Assembly (NCBI RefSeq): GCF_042650645.1
Contig: NZ_JBHSBI010000001.1
Coordinates: 496,001 to 560,000, forward strand
Source: Nonomuraea purpurea
GTDB taxonomy: Bacteria > Actinomycetota > Actinomycetes > Streptosporangiales > Streptosporangiaceae
DNA: 64,000 nt
Reading direction: 5' to 3'
Shown in pieces: positions 61,779 to 64,000 of the stretch (position 1 is its first letter; each line of letters starts with the position of its first letter). The position numbers were made by a program, and so were the translations under genes. The notes beneath the pieces are model-generated. The model saw only the letters and a program-made list of their open reading frames with translations, was not told where the DNA came from and made no database searches.

Positions 61779-62990
61779 TCACCCGGATACGATCGTGCCC
61801 GCCTGGACGACGTGGCGGATGCGGCCCGGTTCGGCGAGTACGCCGACGTCCCGCAGTGGGTCGCCGTCGAGCACGAGCAGGTCGGCGTGCGCCCCCACGG
61901 CCAGCGTGCCCAGCTCGCCCGCCAGCCCCACCAGTTCGGCCGCGCCGGTCGTGGCGGCCCGCAGCACCTCGATCGGCCGCTGCACCTCGGCCCGCAGCCG
62001 GAACTCGTGGCTCTGGTGCCGGTGCATGCCGCCGAGCAGGTCCGTCCCGTACGCCAGCCGCACCCCCGCCCGCGCGGCCCGCTCCAGCGCGACCAGCCCC
62101 GCGTCGAGCACGTCGTCCACCTTGCGCCAGCTCCGCTCGGGCAGCCCGAACGCCGGCCCCTCCTCCTTCAGCGCCCAGTACGTCACCAGCGTCGGCACCA
62201 GGAACGCCTCGTGCCGCAGGAACAGCTCGACGCTGCTGTCGTCGATCAGGTTGCCGTGCTCGATGGAGCGCACCCCCGCCTCCAGCGCCCGGTTCGCGGC
62301 CCTGGCGGTGTAGGCGTGCGCGGCGACGTAGCGGTTGGCCGCCGTGGCCTCCTCGACGATGGCGCGCAGCTCGTCCATCGAGTACTGGGTGGAGTCGATG
62401 CGGTCGGTGGGGGAGGCCACGCCGCCGGAGGCCATGACCTTGATGTGGTGGGCGCCCTTGCGCAGCTCGTCCCGGGCGGCGAGGCGGACCGCGTCCACGC
62501 CGTCGGCCACGCGTCCCACCCCCGCGCAGCACGGATGGTCGTCGCGCAGGTGCTCGCCCCGGCCGCGGAAGTCGGCGTGGCCGCCGGTCTGGCTCAGGCC
62601 CTTGCCGCAGAACAGCAGCCTGGGCCCCCGGATCAGCCCCTCGGCCTGGGCGTCGGCGAGCCCGAAGTCGGCGCCGGAGGCGTCGCGGACCGTGGTGAAG
62701 CCCCGCTTCAGCATGTCGCCCATGATGCGGGCGCTGTGGGCGGCGACGTACGACGGGGACATGGAGCCGAGCGAGCCGAGGTTCGCGGTCGAGGCGGTGA
62801 CGTGCACGTGGGCGTCGATCAGGCCGGGCACCACGGGGGCGCCGGCGACGTCGATCACCCGCGTGTCATCGGGCGCTCTCAGCCCCGGACCCTGTTCGAC
62901 GATGCGGCCGTCGGCGCAGCGCAGGTCGCCTTCGGCGTACTCGCCCGTGGACATGTCAAGCAGCAGGGCGTTGCGCAGCAGCAGGCTCAT
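61779..62990 (-). CDS. Metal-dependent amidohydrolase
   Basis: 403 residues from ATG 62990, overlapping the GAF gene's stop (ATGA). It has the amidohydrolase motifs LIDAHVHVTAS, the Lys of HHIKVMASGG (probable carboxylated ligand), VAAHAYTAR and IEHGNLI (His), and LAYGTDLLGG (catalytic Asp). This resembles prolidase- or imidazolonepropionase-like members, for which the substrate varies (peptides, amides, heterocycles). Coupled to a GAF protein and an MFS carrier, it likely processes an imported compound. Confidence 0.88.
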   Translation of the reverse strand: MSLLLRNALLLDMSTGEYAEGDLRCADGRIVEQGPGLRAPDDTRVIDVAGAPVVPGLIDAHVHVTASTANLGSLGSMSPSYVAAHSARIMGDMLKRGFTTVRDASGADFGLADAQAEGLIRGPRLLFCGKGLSQTGGHADFRGRGEHLRDDHPCCAGVGRVADGVDAVRLAARDELRKGAHHIKVMASGGVASPTDRIDSTQYSMDELRAIVEEATAANRYVAAHAYTARAANRALEAGVRSIEHGNLIDDSSVELFLRHEAFLVPTLVTYWALKEEGPAFGLPERSWRKVDDVLDAGLVALERAARAGVRLAYGTDLLGGMHRHQSHEFRLRAEVQRPIEVLRAATTGAAELVGLAGELGTLAVGAHADLLVLDGDPLRDVGVLAEPGRIRHVVQAGTIVSG

Positions 62991-63418
62991 GCGGCACCCG
63001 CCTGCAGCAGCGCGGGCACGGCCAGCAGGGCCAGGGAGCGGGCCTTGGCCACCGACTCCTCGTCGTAGCTGCCCTCGGCGTCCAGGATGTTGAGCACGCC
63101 GAGCACCTCGTCCTCCCGGACGACGGGCACGTTGATGATGGAGCCGCAGCCCAGGCTCTCGATCAGCTCGTGGTCGGCGAAGATCTCGCGGACGGCGGCC
63201 CTGTCCCTGCCGAAGTACGGCCGGCGCGCCTCGACGCACCGGGCCAGCCAGTCCTGCGCGACCTCCACGGTCTTCTCGCCGCCCACCGGGTACTCGGCGG
63301 GGTGGCTGCTGTGCACCCGGCGCAGCGCCCGCCGTTCGGGGATCCAGGCGAGCACGGTGAACAGCCGCGCCCCCACCTGCCTGCGCACGCTCTCCTCCAA
63401 CTCTTCCAGGCCGGTCAT
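62987..63418 (-). CDS. GAF-domain protein
   Basis: 143 residues from ATG 63418. The whole protein is one GAF fold (LFTVLAWIPERRALRRVHSS, with GCGSIINVPVVREDEVLGVLN-type core seen as INVPVVRED and LGVLNILDAEG). No output domain is attached. Stand-alone GAF proteins in catabolic operons can sense the substrate or act as an enzyme subunit. It is coupled on both sides by ATGA overlaps. Confidence 0.85.
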   Translation of the reverse strand: MTGLEELEESVRRQVGARLFTVLAWIPERRALRRVHSSHPAEYPVGGEKTVEVAQDWLARCVEARRPYFGRDRAAVREIFADHELIESLGCGSIINVPVVREDEVLGVLNILDAEGSYDEESVAKARSLALLAVPALLQAGAA

Positions 63419-64000
63419 CGCGTCGTCCCCTCCTTGGTGGGTTCCGTCAGTTCTTCCAGTGATCGCCCGGCGGTGGACAGCCCGAACACCAGCACGCAGA
63501 TCACCCCGGCCGCCAGCACCGCCGTGGTCAGCCCGAACACGCCCGCGAAGCCCAGGCTCGCCGCCGACACCCCGATGATCGTCGGGGCCAGGATGCTGCC
63601 GACCCGGCCGAACGCGCTCGACAGGCCGGTCCCGGTGGCGCGGATCCAGGTGGGGAAGAGCTCGGGGGTGTAGGAGTAGACGCCCGCGTACGTGCCGTTC
63701 AGGAAGAACGACAACACCGCGCCGGCGAGCGTGATCGTGACCGGCGAGTCCATCTGCGACAACCAGAGCGCGCTGACCGCCGAGCCGGACAGGTAGATCG
63801 CGATGGTGTTCTTGCGGTCCAGCCGCTCACACAGCCAGGCGGCCGAGAAGTAGCCGGGGATCTGGGCCAGGTAGATGATGATCGAGAACTCGAAGCTCTT
63901 GGTGACGGTGATGCCGCGCTGCACGAGCAGCGTGGGGATCCACGAGAAGAAGCCGTAGAACGAGAACGTGATCACGAACCACACGAGCCAGATGACGGCC
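63415..64000 (-). CDS. MFS transporter (C-terminal part, runs off the window)
   Basis: The frame is open at the window end, and its start lies beyond 64000. Six or so membrane segments (for example FVITFSFYGFFSWIPTLLVQ, YLAQIPGYFSAAWLCERLDR, ITLAGAVLSFFLNGTYAGVY) and the mid-loop CERLDRKN and YTPELFPTWIRATGTG match sugar/aromatic-acid type MFS carriers. It probably imports the substrate of the downstream amidohydrolase. Confidence 0.88.
   Translation of the reverse strand, partial: AVIWLVWFVITFSFYGFFSWIPTLLVQRGITVTKSFEFSIIIYLAQIPGYFSAAWLCERLDRKNTIAIYLSGSAVSALWLSQMDSPVTITLAGAVLSFFLNGTYAGVYSYTPELFPTWIRATGTGLSSAFGRVGSILAPTIIGVSAASLGFAGVFGLTTAVLAAGVICVLVFGLSTAGRSLEELTEPTKEGTTR

Overview
The window is high-GC DNA with strong third-position G/C bias, many GTG and some TTG starts and frequent ATGA/GTGA stop-start overlaps. 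This is actinomycete-type DNA. Gene content (ESX-type secretion, an IS607-like element, a GH89 alpha-N-acetylglucosaminidase, LacI and PadR regulators) fits a Streptosporangiales-like soil actinomycete, perhaps close to Nonomuraea, but the genus is an inference. No rRNA, tRNA or CRISPR array was recognised.

Region 1 (1-19.2 kb) is a type VII (ESX-like) secretion locus. It holds a mycosin protease, two adjacent WXG100 proteins, EccC, EccD, EccB and several WXG-like or Pro-rich candidate substrates. One substrate joins a WXG-like domain to a lytic transglycosylase. EccA and EccE were not seen. The locus also carries a TgpA-type membrane protein that has lost its transglutaminase Cys and His, and a membrane pseudokinase with an FnIII domain. 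Upstream of the transglycosylase lies an array of four tandem mini-ORFs (18-21 codons each) joined by ATGA overlaps. A fifth copy sits between two signalling genes at 35.4 kb.

Region 2 (19.2-34.0 kb) is mixed chromosome. It has a winged-helix regulator, a lipoprotein, a PadR regulator with a clear operator facing an ABC exporter, a vanadium-haloperoxidase-like secreted enzyme, a GH3 beta-glucosidase, a VOC protein, a beta-lactamase-fold protein, an HTH protein with an apparent CTG start, a 26-residue membrane peptide and an erythromycin-esterase-like secreted protein.

Region 3 (34.2-49.7 kb) has a two-component-like cluster (histidine kinase, mini-ORF, degenerate kinase, NarL-type regulator), a GH89 enzyme and an AA10 lytic polysaccharide monooxygenase. 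A decayed patch follows, with a multiply frameshifted GNAT gene and the 3' tail of a second GH3 gene. Then come a TPR-like protein, a membrane XRE/DUF2690 protein and a secreted M23 peptidase. Two convergent genes each carry one half of an endonuclease/exonuclease/phosphatase (EEP) domain, each behind a helical, at least in one case WXG-type, N-terminus.

Region 4 (48.7-64.0 kb) is catabolic and mobile. It has a LacI regulator with a 22-bp palindromic operator, a truncated P1 peptidase and a C45 peptidase. A divergent set encodes a glutaryl-CoA-dehydrogenase-like enzyme, an aldehyde dehydrogenase, a CaiB/BaiF CoA-transferase and a GntR/FCD regulator, plausibly for glutarate-type acid breakdown. 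A GH71 alpha-1,3-glucanase follows. An IS607-like element (large TnpB, decayed serine recombinase) splits an alpha/beta-hydrolase gene. Last is an amidohydrolase-GAF-MFS operon that runs off the window.
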